Positions 46,561-59,518 of a stretch of DNA of 64,000 nt are shown one piece after another. Within the stretch, counting starts at the first letter, position 1. Each line of letters opens with the position of its first letter. The DNA is taken from NCBI GenBank assembly GCA_973895155.1, contig OZ316896.1, positions 15,252,001-15,316,000 of the forward strand, written 5' to 3'. The notes beneath the pieces are model-generated. The model was given only the letters and a program-made list of their open reading frames with translations, did not search any database and was not told where the DNA came from. Made by a program: the position numbers and the translations under genes. The stretch comes from Marsupella aquatica. Lineage: Eukaryota; Marchantiophyta.

Positions 46561-48220
46561 TTATATTTTCACACAAAACCAAGTTATTCTCCATATAGTC
46601 TAATTTCCTTACTGCAACGCAAAATATCAACATGCAGCTCTAGCATGTCACCCTAAACTGATCTCATTGTACTCGAAATGACTTGCATAAGCGGGAGCCC
46701 AAAACCATAACAAACTTATAAGCAAAAAGCTACAATCGTTGTGAGTTGACAGCCTCTCGATCATGGGCGCCCTGCTTGATCGCCCTGCATGTAGTTGCAC
46801 AAACACACAACTAGTTAGTCTTAGCATCCCTCAGACAATAGGGTTAGTCATGGACCCAATTTGGGCTGCTGTACTGGTAATGTGACCGTCCGAGTTATTG
46901 ACGGTCACCGATTTTGGGCACCGCCCAGTTTCCAGTCATGGCCCTACTTGCGAGATTTTGGCACAATAAAACGGCCCGGGAAATATATAGTTTGAGACAC
47001 CCTAATACTATATGAGCAGATTTGGTAGTTTCCAAGTAGTCCATCGAGGTTTAAACTTTATGTAATACAGTTGTTCTTCTTGTCACAGTTTTTTGCATGC
47101 TCATGAAAATGCCCCAGCTTCAGTGTAAGCCTAAACGCATACCTAGAGACTCCACTTGGAGTGATGAAATCAATCATTTTTAGACACATTGAAGATCACT
47201 AGTGGCCTTCTTTATGTGGTGAGAGATTTCTTCTCAAATCTAGTAAGATCTAACATGCTATTGTCACAAGTTTTTTACATCACATTTCCAAAATAGGAAT
47301 GTCACAAATTGTAGTATCCTTTCTACTATCATCACAACCTTTGGTAGGGGGGTCTAACTTGGTCTGTGACACTACAGCTGAGTTTACTATATTGTTCAAG
47401 AATAGTGTGACCACAGCCTGGTAGGATGTGGTCTGTGACAATACAATTTTAACAATAAGGTGTACACAATACTATACAATAAGGTTTTTGGTCATATCTG
47501 GGCCCATTGCCATCATCACATTATCTTATTTATAAAGCATCAACAACAAGCTAGACTTGGGGCCTATGCTTTTAGAATGAAGCCTGTAAACAGTAATTCC
47601 ATGGCTCATCATGTGGATGGGAAAACTGATGACTATTATGTATGTCAAATGATAATCATACATGTTTTTTGTTATGATTTCTATTTACATTAAAAAAATG
47701 GGTTCCATGGCCCCACCATCACATATGTGCATAGAAAAATAGAGATGCATAGAAAAGAATATGACTTGTTGTATATAATTATTATATGATGACATGTATG
47801 ATGGTGTTTTTTATCAATTTTTGTTTTTCATTAACCTTCAAAGAAAATGAATATATTCTGGTGACATTTTCTGGCAAAACTTTCAATTCAACTTTGTGGT
47901 GGGGGCCAAAATGCCTCCAAATCTTTGTCTGCCCATACCATTTCTCCATATTAAATTCTGCGCATACAATTCTATAAAATATAATGTACAATGCTAACGA
48001 AAGGGTATTTGCAACTGTTCAACTTTTGTGACCAAATTTCTTTGGTCCCGGGCCGCACATAATACTCATCACTATTCACAAGGGGTGGTCCGGGCTAGTT
48101 TTTTCAAATAGATTAAACTAAATAGACACACCCATGGGGTGATCTCATAACTATTATTACACGACAAAGAAGGAAGAAGCATAATTAAGCAACCAAACAA
48201 ATGAAGCCCACATCGATGTA
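46561..48220. other. Spacer, no supported gene
   Basis: AT-rich. A short stem GTGACCGTC/GACGGTCAC with a 9-nt loop lies at 46882-46908. Open frames near 47.46-47.99 kb on both strands are short and unremarkable. Confidence 0.4.
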
Positions 48221-48394
48221 TGCATGCGCGCTCTCGCTCTCGTCCTGACGCGTCATAGCATCAGCCGACGGCCCGTCCCCACCACAGTCTGTCCCGCTTA
48301 TCTAACGGCGGTGGCGATGCACCTTCCGGATGCCAGAGAATGTTCCACCGTAGATACTCTCTGTCTCTTTGTAACTGCCGCACGACGGCCGTCG

Positions 48395-48500
48395 GCCTAT
48401 TCCCTTCTGCTCTGCTCTGCTCTGCTCTGTTTCTCCCTCTGCTCTGGTTTTCTGCTCCCAATGCTCTGTTTCTCTTCTCCCAATGCTCTGTTTCTCCCCA
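48395..48500. repeat. CTCTG microsatellite and repeated 'CCCAATGCTCTGTTTCTC'
   Basis: (TCTGC)n-like run at 48408-48428 followed by two or three copies of the CCAATGCTCTGTTTCTC phrase. It keeps both strands open, which explains long overlapping frames here. Confidence 0.7.
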
Positions 48501-48584
48501 GGCTTCGACGTTGGATCCAACCGTAGTACGAAAACCTCGCACTGCAGAGTGGAATGTGGATCCTGGGAGAAGAAAGCTGAGGAA

Positions 48585-48686
48585 ATGGATGTTCGTGATG
48601 ATGATGTCGTCCAAGAAGACTCTACAGTGCCGCACTGGAACGAAACAGCAGTCGCCTACATGCAAGCATTGCTGAACGAGTTTTGA
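48585..48686 (+). CDS. 33-codon small ORF, possible first exon or upstream ORF
   Basis: ATG in favourable context (GGAAATGG) opens MDVRDDDVVQEDSTVPHWNE, then TAVAYMQALLNEF and TGA. It looks protein-like, ending in an amphipathic helix, and lies 1.3 kb before the VTT gene start. Whether it is translated, a leader ORF, or a remnant exon is unknown. Confidence 0.25.
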   Translation: MDVRDDDVVQEDSTVPHWNETAVAYMQALLNEF

Positions 48687-48689
48687 AAT

Positions 48690-49978
48690 TTGCTGCCACC
48701 GTGAAGTCAGGAGGAGACGGGCTTTGGATTGGGATTTGATTGGACAAAACCACGAGAGAGTGAGCGAGAGAGAGGAAGAGTGTTTGCGAAATTCCTGTAG
48801 CGCTCCTCTTTCTGGCAGTGCAACGTGGGCTGCGAATTATTGTTACTGTCCAAGTGAATTCGACCGAGCGCACATCGATCGAGCGAACTGTCTCTTTGTA
48901 TTACGGGCCAACTGTATCAGAGGAGCAACGGCGTTATTGTAGTAGTGATTTCTTTCTTCCTAGTACGTCGTCCTCTTCCGGTTCTTCCTATGGCAGGACT
49001 GTATTTCTGTGCTCTTCGGGAGGCGCGGAAGACAATTGCTCGTGATTATGTACTGTTGTGATCGAGGAGTGGCTGGGAATTGAGCGATTAATTGATCGGT
49101 GGATTGATCCAAGGGGTGGTGGATGAATAGCAATTATTCTGCGTACACTATACTGGTTTGATGGTTAGAGGGGTGGAAAGACTGGAATGATCTCTGTCAG
49201 CGATCTTCTCTGATGGACTGATGATTAGTTTATTGACTAGTTGGTTGGGCATACAGTAACGAATTATCGGCGCTACTAAACCAAGTTGCCAAATCTCTCC
49301 CTGCTGGTGCGTTCGGGCCAGGCTTTTTCCTCTTCACTCATTCGTCCTCTCTCTCTGGTAAGAATTTTTCGGTTGCTCTCTTTCTTTATTCTGTATGGTT
49401 TGAACTAAAATTTTGGTGTAATTCTAAAATGCCTAGGACTTCTATACTGTCGCTCAGAAATTGATGCCGAGTCGAGCCTTCCCTCTCTAATTAGATGCGC
49501 TCTCTAGTTCTATCTGTCCTTCATCTGAAAGAAAGGCAAAGTAAGGATTTTGCGACTCTGCGCAGTTACACGACCCCGGCGAAATTGCAGTGACCCCGGT
49601 GCCCCCGGCAAGCGTTCATTGCGTGGGAATAGGCAGGCACTGAGGGGAATTGTGGTCTCGCATCTCACCTGAATTAAAGACAGAGCACTACCTTGTCATG
49701 ATGTGGAGGGGTGACTGTAGTTGATATGGGCTATCATTTCCGGTCTTTGTTGGCTCAGAGAAGAATGAACGAATGGGGCCAGGAGATGGGATGGATCACA
49801 CATCGCCTGAGTCGGATTCAATCAGATAGAAATAAAGTCTTGTCGATCTTAGAAAGGGAGCTTTCGTAACTCTTTGCTGGCTTGCTCGCTCTATTGGTCA
49901 CTTGCGCAGGCGCACGCGTTCTGATGCCTGTGTAATGGACCTTCTCCAGTGTGGCTTTAAATTAAGGTGTTGAACAAT
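48690..49978 (+). promoter_or_regulatory. 5' flank and probable spliced 5' UTR of the VTT gene
   Basis: CT-rich sequence ends in a donor-like CTCTCTCTG|GTAAGAAT at 49350-49365. Possible acceptors before the start codon include TTCTCCAG at about 49950. A 5' UTR intron is therefore plausible, which would place transcription start near 49.2-49.3 kb. No other gene seen. Confidence 0.35.
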
Positions 49979-52900
49979 ATGCTGCCGAGGTCTCTTGGGG
50001 AATTGAAACGACTCAACGAGTGCATTTCGCTGCAAAATCAACAGGGCCCACCGACTTCGTCAAGGTAATAGTCCTCGCAAGCCTGTTCAGTCTGTCCATC
50101 TTCCTCCCTCGCGGATGGAATTCTCTATGATTTTAAGAAATTAGCTCTCTTTCGGATTCTCTGATCTCTGTCCTTCCGTGAGACTCGAGGTCCATGTGGA
50201 GTTCAAATTCATTCATGCATTCATTGAGCCTAAAGAAGTCGCCCCTATTCATGCTACAAGGCAAACAAGCTTGTAAATGGCTTGCAGCACTCAGCAGAAT
50301 TCTTGGAACCTCTGTCCTCTTATCGTCATTTACCGGGATGCGCATTTTTAAAAGGATATCTTGACACCAATTGTCCAGTGCAACTTTTTAATTCATGTAA
50401 AAAAAATGTGCTTCCCAGGTTGCCGGGGCAGTTTAATCAACTCAGCAACGTTGGCCTTCAATTTTTTTGTGGAGTCAAACGGGCTTGTTAGGGTGGACCA
50501 GGTGAATTTCTCGAAGCTGCTATCTCAATGTCTGGGACTTTCCATTGCTTTTTGCTTACCACCTGCACTTTCGCTCTGTCCTATTGGCCACTGGAGGGAG
50601 CCCTGCGGACTCGAATATCAATTCGATAATCATGTCACCCTGAAAGACAACGGTATGCACGGAAATTCTTGCATTGAATATCCTTTACACTTGTGTAGGA
50701 ACTATACAAAGCTCGAATCTCCCAGAATTCCGGGAGAACGGAAGTTATGGATCAAAGGTGCATTACAGTGGGACGAGTCATTATGGTGGTTGCGCTGCTT
50801 GCCTCCATCAGCATTGCGTGCTGGTTTCTGCCCATTGAGAAGGTGCCTGAGGTCTCACTTGATTGATAGAAGTTTTTTAACAGGCACAGTTTTGGAGCTT
50901 GGATCGTGAGGCATTTTGGGATGATTGTATTATAACCTTCTGTCATTATAGTAATCCGTATACGAAAGGGCAACAACATTGGTGACCACTTAGTGATACT
51001 GATTAGTTTCTATCATTTGCAGTCTGTATCTGGATGCTCTGGGTAGCATGTTTTCGTTCACTAGAGAATTACAAGCCACAATATTCTTCTCCCATTTAGG
51101 AACAACCAACTTTAGAATCTCGTAAATTGCAGAAGGTTGACGCCAACTTTAGAACCCGACATTGAAAACACGTCACGGCACCTGTAAATTGTCCAAATGT
51201 AAGTGTGTTAATGATTAATACCAGCATAACGGAGAGTTATCAACAGTTCTATTTTTACGAGACTTTCTCTGTCACGTGTCAACTTATTCTTGAGGTTGTA
51301 TTCCCAGAGGACATTCTTTATTGGAGTATATATAGTTCACTTGACTAAGACGAAATGCTCTTGCTCTTCAGGTATTGAGGGACTTCATACTCTGGGTGCA
51401 ATCAGATCTTGGTCCCTGGGGCCCTCTCGTCTAGTAAGTTACTACTCGCACACACAGAAATCAGGGCTGTTCAATGATGTCTTTTAGCTCGCAAGCATCC
51501 GAGCAAACTTTGACGATATGCATGACTTTCTATATTTTGTTGAGATGGGTTTGCCTTCAAACCCTTCCTTCCGTTTCGTAGGCACCCAGATATTCAGCCA
51601 TTTTTATACGGGATTTAGATTTTGGCCAATTGGATGATGTTGCCCTAAACGCCAAGTCCTGCGGGGGCCTGAGATGTGCTCGGTTGCCGCCAGCAGTGTT
51701 TTGAACAGTTTCAAGTAGTAAAGCCCTCAGGATGTTTGTTGTTTTCTAATGGCGCACCTTCTGTTTTCTGCAGTATGTTGGGGTATATACCATGCACGGT
51801 ACTTGCTGTACCAGCCTCCCTACTCACGGTAAAATGAACATCTTCGGACACTTTCATGATTTTCTAGGGATTTGATCAAAATAGATGAAAGTTGCCTTAA
51901 CCAAACCTATCAAGGAATCTTATTCTATCGTTGCAATTTTGGTGTCACGACAGCTTGGAGGTGGATATCTGTTTGGATTAGTTATTGGCTTCATAACAGA
52001 TTCAACTGGATCTACAGCTGGTGCTACCGCAGCCTTTATCGTGGGAAGAACAGTAAGTGCCTAAAACTGAATGCTCCGATACATTACAGTTTCATCTGGG
52101 CGTCCTTTCTTCATATATTCGAAACAGGCCACATTTTGGTGAAGTCTTAGCATCGCCACATTTTCTATCCAAGAACCACGTGTCTTTGTTCAATTGTGAT
52201 TTACTAACATCTATATCTCGTTCGGTGGGATGCAGATTGGAAGGAGCTATGTAACTTCAAAGCTCGAAGATTACCCACAGTTTCAAGCCATTTCTATAGC
52301 AATCGAAAGACAAGGCTTCAAGGTTACTCGCTCTCTCTGTCTCTATCCCATTTATTTCCGTCTTGCCTTCCCCAACCAAATGTCTTAATATTTATAAAAT
52401 AGAAATGAGAGCGACCGATAGAGATCGAGTACATAGTGTAATTACTAAAATAGGTTTTAGTCCAGGACCAAATCTAAGATCGAGTACCAATGTTGCAAGA
52501 ACCCTATTCTCTGCTAGGAGTAGGAGTGTGCAGAGGAAGGAGGGGGAGGAGATGCGGTTGTTGTTGGTGGTGGTGGTTTTGCAAGTCTTGGCTGATGTCA
52601 AAGAACATTCTTGTCTGGGTTGAAGCTAAAGATTCTAACTGTTTGATCCGTGACACAGATAGTTTTGCTCTTGCGAATGGTGCCCCTCCTGCCTTTCAAC
52701 ATGTTAAATTATCTACTTGCTGTAACACCCATAACTTGTTATACATACACGGTGGCTTCATGGATCGGGATGATGGTAAGTTAAAGTGGGCTGATTGTTC
52801 TTCTGGTTGTTGTTTTCTTCTGCTGCATTTCGAAACAAAAAGGAAAAGTAAGGACCTTCAAGTCCTGGGACATTGGCTAGTTGGTCTCTTAACACGTAAA

Positions 52901-54343
52901 CAGTTGAAGAACAATAGATGTCATTGCTCTCGGATTCTTAAGTGAACCGCGTCAGGCTGGAATTCGTTTTCTTGTTGTCATAGACCATTTTATTAAGATT
53001 CTCTGCATCTTTCTGTCCAACTTTGATCATCTGTCCAGTGTCTGTCTGTCCCTATCATTCACTGCACTGCCTGCTCAGACAGTAAGGGGTCTGGGGGCAT
53101 TTCTGACTCTGTATAGTAGATGTAACAATTCCTGAATTTTCTAATATGTCTGAGGATTTATTAAATTAGCTTACCGAACTGTTAACTGTATCCTAGAATC
53201 GGTCTCATAGTCATCTCTTCTGTTCTAACCTAGTGTTTTGGATTTTCATTTGCAGCCCATGACACTAGTTTTGGTGTATGCTGGAACGACCATCAAGGAT
53301 ATAACAGATTTTGGTCGTCATGATGGGCATTTGACCCCTTCTCGCTGGGTAAGTTGATGCAAAATGTTCATCTCTCGGTGCAAGAGATCCTAGTCGGATT
53401 TGTTTGGACGGGATTGTGGTTTTCCTTCAAAATTCAGTTAATTTGATGTAAAGCTCTTTAGTGTCTAACTTGTAGCCAATGGAAACCTTTCTCTTTGTCG
53501 AAGAACTTCGTTTCATCCTTCTCGTCTGGAGTTCTTTGCATGATGTAGTGCTGTAATGGTTGGATTACTAGTATCGTCCTATACGCATGATTTCTCATAC
53601 TGTGTCTCAACTTGAATGCAGCTTATGCTTGGTAGTGGTTTGTTCACGAGCGGTAAGCAACTCCCATCAATTTAAGCTTCTTTGTTGTTTCAGATTATTC
53701 AAAGCGAGGAGTGCTGTTACCATCTGTCCTTATAGCAGTCTATCTCTTTTAAGAACCCCCGACCAATATATTTGTTTCATGTCCTTTTGAAATTATGAGC
53801 TGCCAGCCATGCCCCTGGCGTTTCTTGTATAGCTCATATTGGTTGCATGCCGCTGGAAAGGCAAAGAGGTTCTTATATGTAAGTTGAAGTTAAGCAGGAC
53901 AAAAGATGATTTGTGGAGAGCCAAATTTTTCTGGAAAGGTTTTCTTTTTTTGGCGGGGGGGGGGGGGGTGGGGGGGCGCGGTGTTGCGGGGAAGCCCACT
54001 GTGGCTTCCCAAGGGCTTTGGTTTGTTTTCTGCTTTTGAAATAAGTTAGAGTAATTTGAAGTTCTAACTAATCTGTGATTCTTGCGCTGTCCTGTGCCAA
54101 ACTGCCTGGAGAAATGCAGTGATCGTGGTCATAGTAGTGACTCGAATAGCTAAAGACGCATTACAAAGAGCTGTCGACGAAGAGGGTGGCAAAGTGGACG
54201 AAATCATTGTGGTACCAGCGGCCATAGATGCAGTAAATTCAACAAATCCAGTGCCTGCGATCCAACAACCACTGGTGGTGAGGATTGCTTCATGTGGTAA
54301 AGAAGTCAAGAAATGTATTATTGCCAAACCAGTCGGTACCTGA
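49979..54343 (+). CDS. VTT/DedA (SNARE-associated Golgi protein, TMEM64/TVP38-like) membrane protein
   Basis: Polytopic endomembrane protein of the VTT/DedA family; relatives include TVP38, TMEM64 and bacterial DedA, linked to lipid scrambling and vesicle or autophagy functions. Ten exons join in phase: 49979-50064, 50758-50842, 51372-51433, 51774-51828, 51954-52052, 52236-52322, 52659-52775, 53256-53348, 53622-53652 and 54120-54343, giving 312 residues, a usual length. The first helix is RVIMVVALLASISIACWFLP, then IEKVLRDFILWVQSDLGPWG. The VTT core contains YIPCTVLAVPASLLTLGGGY, TGATAAFIVGRTIGRS-like text (here STAGATAAFIVGRTIGRSYV) and the signature LLLRMVPLLPFNMLNYLLAV. After VYAGTTIKDITD comes a last helix (VIVVIVVTRIAKDAL) and a soluble tail. 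The start of exon 2 is chosen by phase; its acceptor (CAAAG|GTGC) has a poor pyrimidine tract, so the N-terminal 30 residues are less sure. Confidence 0.9.
53952..53978 (+). repeat. Poly-G tract in the last intron of the VTT gene
   Basis: A run of 14 Gs followed by T and 7 Gs, within the intron between exons 9 and 10. It has G-quadruplex potential and is error-prone for sequencing. Confidence 0.85.
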
Positions 54344-55735
54344 AGTAAGGAACAGGACCAGCGTAGCTTCGTAGTTTTGCCTTGAACCGAAAGACGATCC
54401 ACCCATCAGTACACGATCATCTTTGGAACACTGATAAGAATAGCTTTTCATATAGTGGAAGGGACTAACCCTGACCCCCTTTATAATAGACGTTAGATAT
54501 ACAGCACATTGAAGTAGGATATTCACGGGGGTCTGTCACATAATAGGTTACATGGGTGTCCGTTTTAGTAGAGACTGCCGGTCGAAACTCAGTCCGTTCA
54601 ATTACTGCGAAGTGCTTTGGAGCAAGTACCTACTGTTCTCGGGTCAATTACAGGTCAGTGTGTTCCAAAGTCAGCTATTTATTGGTTTCTCGTTGGCATT
54701 CTTGTTATATTGTATCTATTCGATCGGTTAAATTCATGCTTCAGCAATAAAAGAGGTCACAATAAGATTTGGGGAGCACTGAGCACTGAAGAGATTTACC
54801 AGATCTACACGGTTAAGTTTCCTCCTTCGCCTTTCATTCTTGTGTTTAGCCCAATGGATGATCTACTCAAGTTATTCAAGTGTCGACCTTCTGCAACTTT
54901 GTCCTGCTTTTTCTCCACTTTCAGGAGCTCTCAGATATGTGTTATCTGTGATTTCGTCGTTGGTAACCACTCTTCACTAAAGCCAAAAGCCCTTTGATGC
55001 GAAATAGTTGTCCAACGGGAGCGATTGTGAAGAATTTGTCTCCTGGAATACTCATCTATAAACATGATGTAATCTGACAAGCATCATTGCAACAAATTCA
55101 ATCATGCTTTTCTGGGGACGAACTGAAACTCGCGTGACAGAAGGTTTCGGTTTTCCAGGTGCAAAAGGATTCTTGCATGTATTACAAAACTTCACGCGGA
55201 ATCTATCTTTGTGCAAATGAAGAATCTCCATATTAGTGTGGGGGTTGAATACATTTCCCATTTTTGAATTCAGATTCTTTCAAGCGATCTCAATTCTGCA
55301 GAAGTGATACACTGCTGTTACCACCTCACTCGTCTTATATATGCCAGTTTCACATTTGAGTTTTGTTGCTGGAGAAGGGGAGAGAAGAAAAGTCTCCATC
55401 TACACACATAACATGCAATCCCGCCCACTGTCCTCAGTGTGCTTACAAATTGCATTCTGGGCGGGAAGTAATCCTGGCTGTTTGATGGCACCGTGTTTTA
55501 ACCTCACCGTTGCATCTGCACTCAAACCCCTCGTAACTTTGGTGCCCTGGTTGCACATCAAAATCCTACAGCCAGGTACTTATTTAGAATTACATTCAGT
55601 GATTTAAACACTATAATTGGGTTTATCATGGTACCAACAGCCAAATACTTATTTAGCATTACATTCAGTGATTTAAAAACAATAATATATATTGTCACTT
55701 TTTTTATACACAATTATCGGGGCATTTAACCTTGC
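54344..55735. other. 3' flank of the VTT gene, spacer
   Basis: No gene supported. The phrase 'cagccaa/gtacttatttag-attacattcagtgatttaaa' occurs twice (about 55572 and 55640, ~68 bp apart), a small direct repeat leading into the array that follows. Confidence 0.45.
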
Positions 55736-56023
55736 CTGCCCACACAATAATTGGATTTATCATGGTATGGAGTGACATAGTACACTATATTGTCACATGT
55801 CTAACCTTGCCTGCGCACACAATAATTGGGTTTATCATGGTATATAGTACACTATATTCTCACATTTCTATATGCACTTAACACACAATAATTGGATTTA
55901 TCATGGTATGGAGTGACATAGTACACTATATTGTCACATGTCTAACCTTGCCTGCCCACACAATAATTGGGTTTATCATGGTATATAGTACACTATATTC
56001 TCACATTTCTATATGCACTTACC
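55736..56023. repeat. 143-bp tandem duplication, two near-identical copies
   Basis: The unit starts ACACAATAATTGGATTTATC ATGGTATGGAGTGACATAG, then a shorter internal variant (ATAATTGGGTTTATCATGG TATATAGTACACTATATTC). It is repeated at about 55742 and 55885 with almost no differences. Each unit thus contains two half-units of about 70 bp. Confidence 0.9.
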
Positions 56024-56029
56024 GGGAAA

Positions 56030-57565
56030 TCACACCTTGCCTGCCCTTGTGTGCTGTGTCTCCCTGCCCACTTGCTCCACCTCCCTAAGAGCAATTGTCC
56101 CCTGATCTCCCTCCCCTCACCCGGCTCTGCACGTCTTTGCCCCACTTCTCCATTTTATGTGCAGTGCATGAGCACTGGACTCCTGCAACATATACGTTTT
56201 TGGGCTGGAGACTTATTAGTCTCTGGGTTTCTTGACTGGAGATGTCAATTTCTGAGACTCTGTCACTAGCTGTCCTTTCTTGGCTGGAGATGCAAATTTC
56301 TTCTGAGTAGACTTAGTGCCACTCTCCTATCATCTTTTCCTTTTGTAGGACTAGGACAATTATTTCTCATTTTACCAAGCCCCAACGATTTATTGTCATG
56401 GCCAAGACAGCTTCTGGGAGTTAGTAAGAGGTCACACGCTTTGGTACATTCAAAACTTGAACCTGGAGATTGCTTTATACTAGTCCTAATTCCAGGCGCC
56501 TTTGCACCCAAACTCCCATGTCCTACTAGCCCAAATACTAGTGTGTTATTCACCATGCCTGTCCATATTCATTTTATCCAAACTCCCATGCTTGTTCACA
56601 AGCATAACCTACACATCAAGTTTTTCTGTTACCACTCAAACTCCCTTGTAATTTTGAAATTTGCAATATGTTTTCATAAATAAAAATTTGATTATAGATT
56701 ACAAAACCCCAATTCCCTCATAATTTTTTAATTTATATTCATTGTGGTTTCAACAGACCCCTTTAATTAATTTTAGAAATGTGTCTTTTCCACCATTATT
56801 GTCAGTTTAAAATTTACACAAGAAGCTACAAATCCATCAGTTAAGGTACGATGAGAGGTGATTACGGGTCCAGTTAGAGACTCTCATAAACTTATAAATT
56901 CAGAGAAAATTCCATGTCATCCATTAATTCTTGTCCGTTGGATTTTTCTTATCAATGGTGGAGATTGCACAACGTGTCGTATCACTTGTGTGACCATTGA
57001 AGACACTCGTGTGGCAACCATGAAGAAAATGTTGGTTTCATTTGCAGGAATGATACACATTCTTTGATGCCAAATTTAAACAAAAACTTGGATAGTACTT
57101 GGGGCAATAAAATAAGATAACAAGCTAGTCTTAGCCATTGATGTTTGTTGATCAATGATGAGAGTTGTGCAAGGTGGGTTGATGCACAATAAAGTTGCTC
57201 GTGTACTAATTGCCATGTGTACAAGAATGGAAACACGTGCAAGGATAGTAATTATGTGTAGGAAATATAGCGCATGTCAAATCTATGCTAATTGTCACTC
57301 AAAAACTGGGAAAAAGTAATTATTAAAATATGGGCCAGTAATGTGAATGAACTAAGTTGAAGCCAAAATCAACATGGATCTCTAAAAAATTCATTTATTC
57401 TACTCAACCAAGTGGGCTGAACATTTTTTAAGGGATAGAGGAAAGCTAGGGGAATCTAGAGGTAAAGTTGAAGCTCAAATTTAGCTCCAAATTGTGAGTT
57501 AAAAATATATTGATATTCCAACTTTGTCTTAATCCAATCTTCGTTACTCTAAGCCTACTTATGGA
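56030..57565. other. Spacer, no supported gene
   Basis: AT-rich with a C-rich patch at 56035-56150. Overlapping open frames on both strands near 56.27-56.68 kb are not supported. Confidence 0.4.
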
Positions 57566-57574
57566 TGTGTGCAC

Positions 57575-57922
57575 CTTAATGTCTCAACTTATAACCTTAT
57601 CAATTTCAGAGTTACAATTGGGGTCAAACAGTACACCGACCCTTGCGGATGTGTGCACCAGAATGCCTTAACCTGTAACCTTATCAATTTTAAAGTTACA
57701 ATTGGGGTCAAACAGTACACCGACCCTTGTGGATGTGTGCACCAAAATACCTTAACGTGTAACCTTATCAATTTTAAAGTTACAATTGGGGTCAAACAGT
57801 ACACCGACCCTTGCGGATGTGTGCACCAGAATGCCTTAACTTGTAGCCTTATCAATTTTAAAGTTACAATTGGGGTCAAACAGTACACCAACCTTGCGGA
57901 TGTGGGCACCAAAATGCCTTAA
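57575..57922. repeat. 84-bp minisatellite, about four copies
   Basis: Units contain ACAATTGGGGTCAAACAGTA, CACCGACCCTTGCGGATGTG and AACCTTATCAATTTTAAAG. Because the unit is 28 codons and lacks stops in these frames, both strands are open for more than 100 codons (57569-57922 plus, 57589-57912 minus). The last copy has lost bases. I treat it as a repeat and not a gene. Confidence 0.92.
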
Positions 57923-57924
57923 CT

Positions 57925-59418
57925 TGTGATCTTCTTAATTTTTAACGTAAAGACATGTTATGTTAAAAGTAGTATCAAATGTTATCTTGCTTTTGCTATT
58001 CCTATTGGAAAAGGAATTTCAAAAGGAAATAACTCTCAATCTAAAATCTTCTTACGCCTTTCTTTGTAGCAAAGTTCCTTGAATAGAGTATCAATATTTA
58101 CATTTTTCCAGTTGTCAAGATTTGAAAAATTATTTACAAGTAAAATATGAAACTCCAAGTTTCAGGTCAAACGCTTACACTAAGTTTAGATCTGAATATC
58201 TGAATGTTACAAATTAGAGCTTTTCAATTTGTTTTATCTAGAAATAATTATCACACATCAATAGACTAAGGTAATCTTGGAACTGAACAAATGTTTGATA
58301 TAGGTTTTATCACAAAATATATTAGCAATCACACTTCTTGACCATAAGTAGAGAAGAAAAAGAAGGCAAACCTGTATTTCAAGTGTTGTCAAAGAGTTGA
58401 GCTTGCTATTGATTGTCAAATAATTTGTAAATTCTCCCAAGTTTGTCTAGCAACCAAGAGTAAAATGCTCATCTCAAGAAAGGGTGAAGAGGGGGGCTCA
58501 ACCATTGAATTGAAAGGACATTGGGCCACTTCACAACTAATAAAATTCATACAAACTGTAATTATTAAACAAACATGCAACTCTACAAACCTACCTGGGT
58601 CACATGATGAGAGCCATACAGAAAATACTCTGCCACTTGATGTCAGCCTCCAAGCTTGAATGTCTCCTGTAAACCATACTCCCACCTAGTCTGAAGTATG
58701 CTATAAACCCCAACTATGATCTCCCTAGGCACACCAAAAGAGTCATGAGTTCAACCTCCAAGCAACCTGCACAAGCACAACAAATTAGTCCCTAAACATT
58801 GAACACAACATCACTAAATCTCCTATCCAAACTATTTTGTTCAGTTTATTAGAGTTATAGTCTCCACATAATGGAGAAAGCTATGTTTAATAATAAGACA
58901 AAATAACATCATAAAGTACAATTGATTACATAATCCACATCATGCAAGAAAATAAGTGCTCATACTCCCATGAAAGTTGGTCTATGTGACCTCTCTCTCC
59001 AAAACCTATAATCACCTATGATGATTCTACACTTATGGTTTTTGTCTTTATTTCCACTTGCCATGATCATTAGGACAATGATGAGAATTTTGTTTTATTA
59101 GCATATATTAACAAATTGAATCTTCAAACTAAGTTGCCCAAGATAATATCATAGATATTTACAACTAGTGGTTCATTTTTCTTGTCACATCCTCTTATTA
59201 TTGTAGATGAGCTTTAGATGTCAATTCTACAAAATTAAATTTTATGCACATGAATTTAAAAATACAAATTTATAACACTCCTTTCAATGCACTCTGGCAA
59301 TCTGATCTAGCCTACATAGAACACTCGTCCTACATAGAACACTCATTTGAATGCACTTTGACAATGTGATCTAGTCCATACACAACACTCTATTGAATGC
59401 ATGATGGCAATCTCATCC
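57925..59418. other. AT-rich spacer up to the assembly gap
   Basis: No gene supported. Just before the gap a phrase is repeated: 'gaatgcac-(t/a)-(c/t)tggcaatctgatct' and 'acatagaacactc' variants occur three to four times between 59285 and 59418. Confidence 0.45.
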
Positions 59419-59518
59419 NNNNNNNNNNNNNNNNNNNNNNNNNNNNNNNNNNNNNNNNNNNNNNNNNNNNNNNNNNNNNNNNNNNNNNNNNNNNNNNNNN
59501 NNNNNNNNNNNNNNNNNN
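59419..59518. other. Assembly gap of 100 N
   Basis: Exactly 100 unknown bases, the usual placeholder for a gap of unknown size. Confidence 0.99.

Noticed and set aside
45040-46800. Possible LTR retrotransposon or solo LTR
   Set aside because: A few LTR-like phrases only. No TG...CA ends, target duplication, primer-binding site or gag/pol sequence could be found.
48224-48665. 100-134-codon overlapping ORFs on both strands
   Set aside because: Driven by the CTCTG microsatellite and its flanking short repeats; low complexity and no conserved features.
57569-57922. 117-codon plus-strand ORF and 107-codon minus-strand ORF with regular peptide repeats
   Set aside because: Both arise from the same 84-bp minisatellite, whose length is a multiple of three. 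No start context or other coding evidence.
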